Of a stretch of DNA of 5,122 nucleotides, positions 4,873-5,122 are shown piece by piece. The DNA is taken from assembly GCA_001825565.1 (NCBI GenBank), contig MHXM01000157.1, forward strand, positions 1 to 5,122, in the 5' to 3' direction. Numbering within the stretch: position 1 is the first letter of the stretch; the number at the start of each line of letters is the position of its first letter. The notes under the pieces were generated by a model that had not been told where the DNA came from, searched no databases, and worked only from the letters and a program-made list of their open reading frames with translations. The DNA is from Desulfuromonadaceae bacterium GWC2_58_13. GTDB lineage: Bacteria > Desulfobacterota > Desulfuromonadia > Desulfuromonadales > Trichloromonadaceae. A program made the position numbers and the translations under genes.

Positions 4873-5122
4873 CCTCTGCCCCCCCCCCGGATAACACCGA
4901 ACTTCTTCGGCCTGGTAAAGCGGTCAATCAACGGGGTAGCCGCATTCATCAGCAGAATAGCGAAGGACACCCCTTCGGGATACCCTCCGAATAAACGGAT
5001 CAGCACGGTCAGCACACCGCAACCGATACCAAAAACCATCATGCCGCGCGGCGCTATCGGCGTTGTGACCATATCGGTCGCCATGAACAACGCCCCCAGC
5101 AGCAAACCGCCGGTAACCAGAT
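4869..5122 (-). CDS. rnfD: Ion-translocating oxidoreductase complex subunit D (RnfD), 3' end only
   Basis: RnfD is a multi-helix membrane subunit of the Rnf complex that normally carries a second covalently bound FMN. Only its last 83 residues are present, and the gene continues past the right edge, so the flavinylation site is not in view. The part seen shows the family segment GALFMATDMVTTPIAP (about 9-24 of the visible part). Two hydrophobic helices and the conserved end SFAILLMNAATPLIDRFTRP follow. After the usual end of the family comes a short Gly-rich tail (GGGRG) encoded by a run of ten G. The stop TGA overlaps the GTG start of rnfG by 4 bases. The true start lies outside the window; apparent internal starts should be ignored. 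Confidence 0.93.
   Translation of the reverse strand, partial: LVTGGLLLGALFMATDMVTTPIAPRGMMVFGIGCGVLTVLIRLFGGYPEGVSFAILLMNAATPLIDRFTRPKKFGVIRGGGRG
4879..4888 (-). repeat. G10 homopolymer in the last codons of rnfD
   Basis: Ten consecutive G on the minus strand encode parts of Arg-Gly-Gly-Gly near the RnfD C-terminus, 6 bases before the rnfG GTG. It is the longest homopolymer in the window. Such tracts are prone to replication slippage and to sequencing error. Confidence 0.8.

Overview
The window is a stretch of core energy-metabolism genes, all on the minus strand, in transcription order rnfD (3' end), rnfG, rnfE, a 258-base gap, then nuoA, nuoB, nuoC, nuoD, nuoE and nuoF (5' end). It suggests an anaerobic or facultative Gram-negative bacterium. 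The separate nuoC and nuoD genes, the long NuoF type with an N-terminal thioredoxin-like domain, and the wording of NuoA, NuoB and NuoD resemble Desulfuromonadales/Geobacterales (Pelobacter/Desulfuromonas-like). That placement is from memory of family sequences, not from a search.

Region by region: (1) 4869-5122 down to 3677 holds the tail of an Rnf operon. RnfD and RnfE are integral membrane subunits and RnfG is a membrane-anchored periplasmic flavoprotein. The genes overlap by 4 bases each (GTGA and ATGA), so they are translationally coupled. (2) 3419-3676 is the intergenic region. It has no convincing terminator for rnf, but it does have a good promoter candidate for nuo (TTGACA, 17-base spacer, TAACTT). 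Immediately upstream of the -35 box lies a doubled ATACAGT repeat that looks like an operator. (3) 3418 down to 1 is the start of a complex I operon, nuoABCDEF. It has good ribosome binding sites at most genes, a 10-base nuoA/nuoB overlap and gaps of 28 to 50 bases elsewhere. The operon runs off the left edge inside nuoF.

The two systems are linked through NADH. Rnf couples electron transfer between ferredoxin and NAD+ to ion pumping. Complex I oxidises NADH (NuoE/F), passes electrons through NuoB/C/D to quinone, and pumps protons through its membrane arm (NuoA is the only membrane-arm subunit visible here). Key cofactor residues can be seen in NuoB, NuoD, NuoE, RnfG and RnfE.

I do not see a new system, defence island, mobile element, RNA gene or CRISPR array. 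The points most worth a second look are the homopolymers at the two overlapping rnf junctions (G10 at rnfD/rnfG and a phased A-AAA-AAA at rnfG/rnfE), the operator-like repeat before nuoA, and a Gly at an expected cluster-ligand Cys position in the NuoF N-terminal domain.
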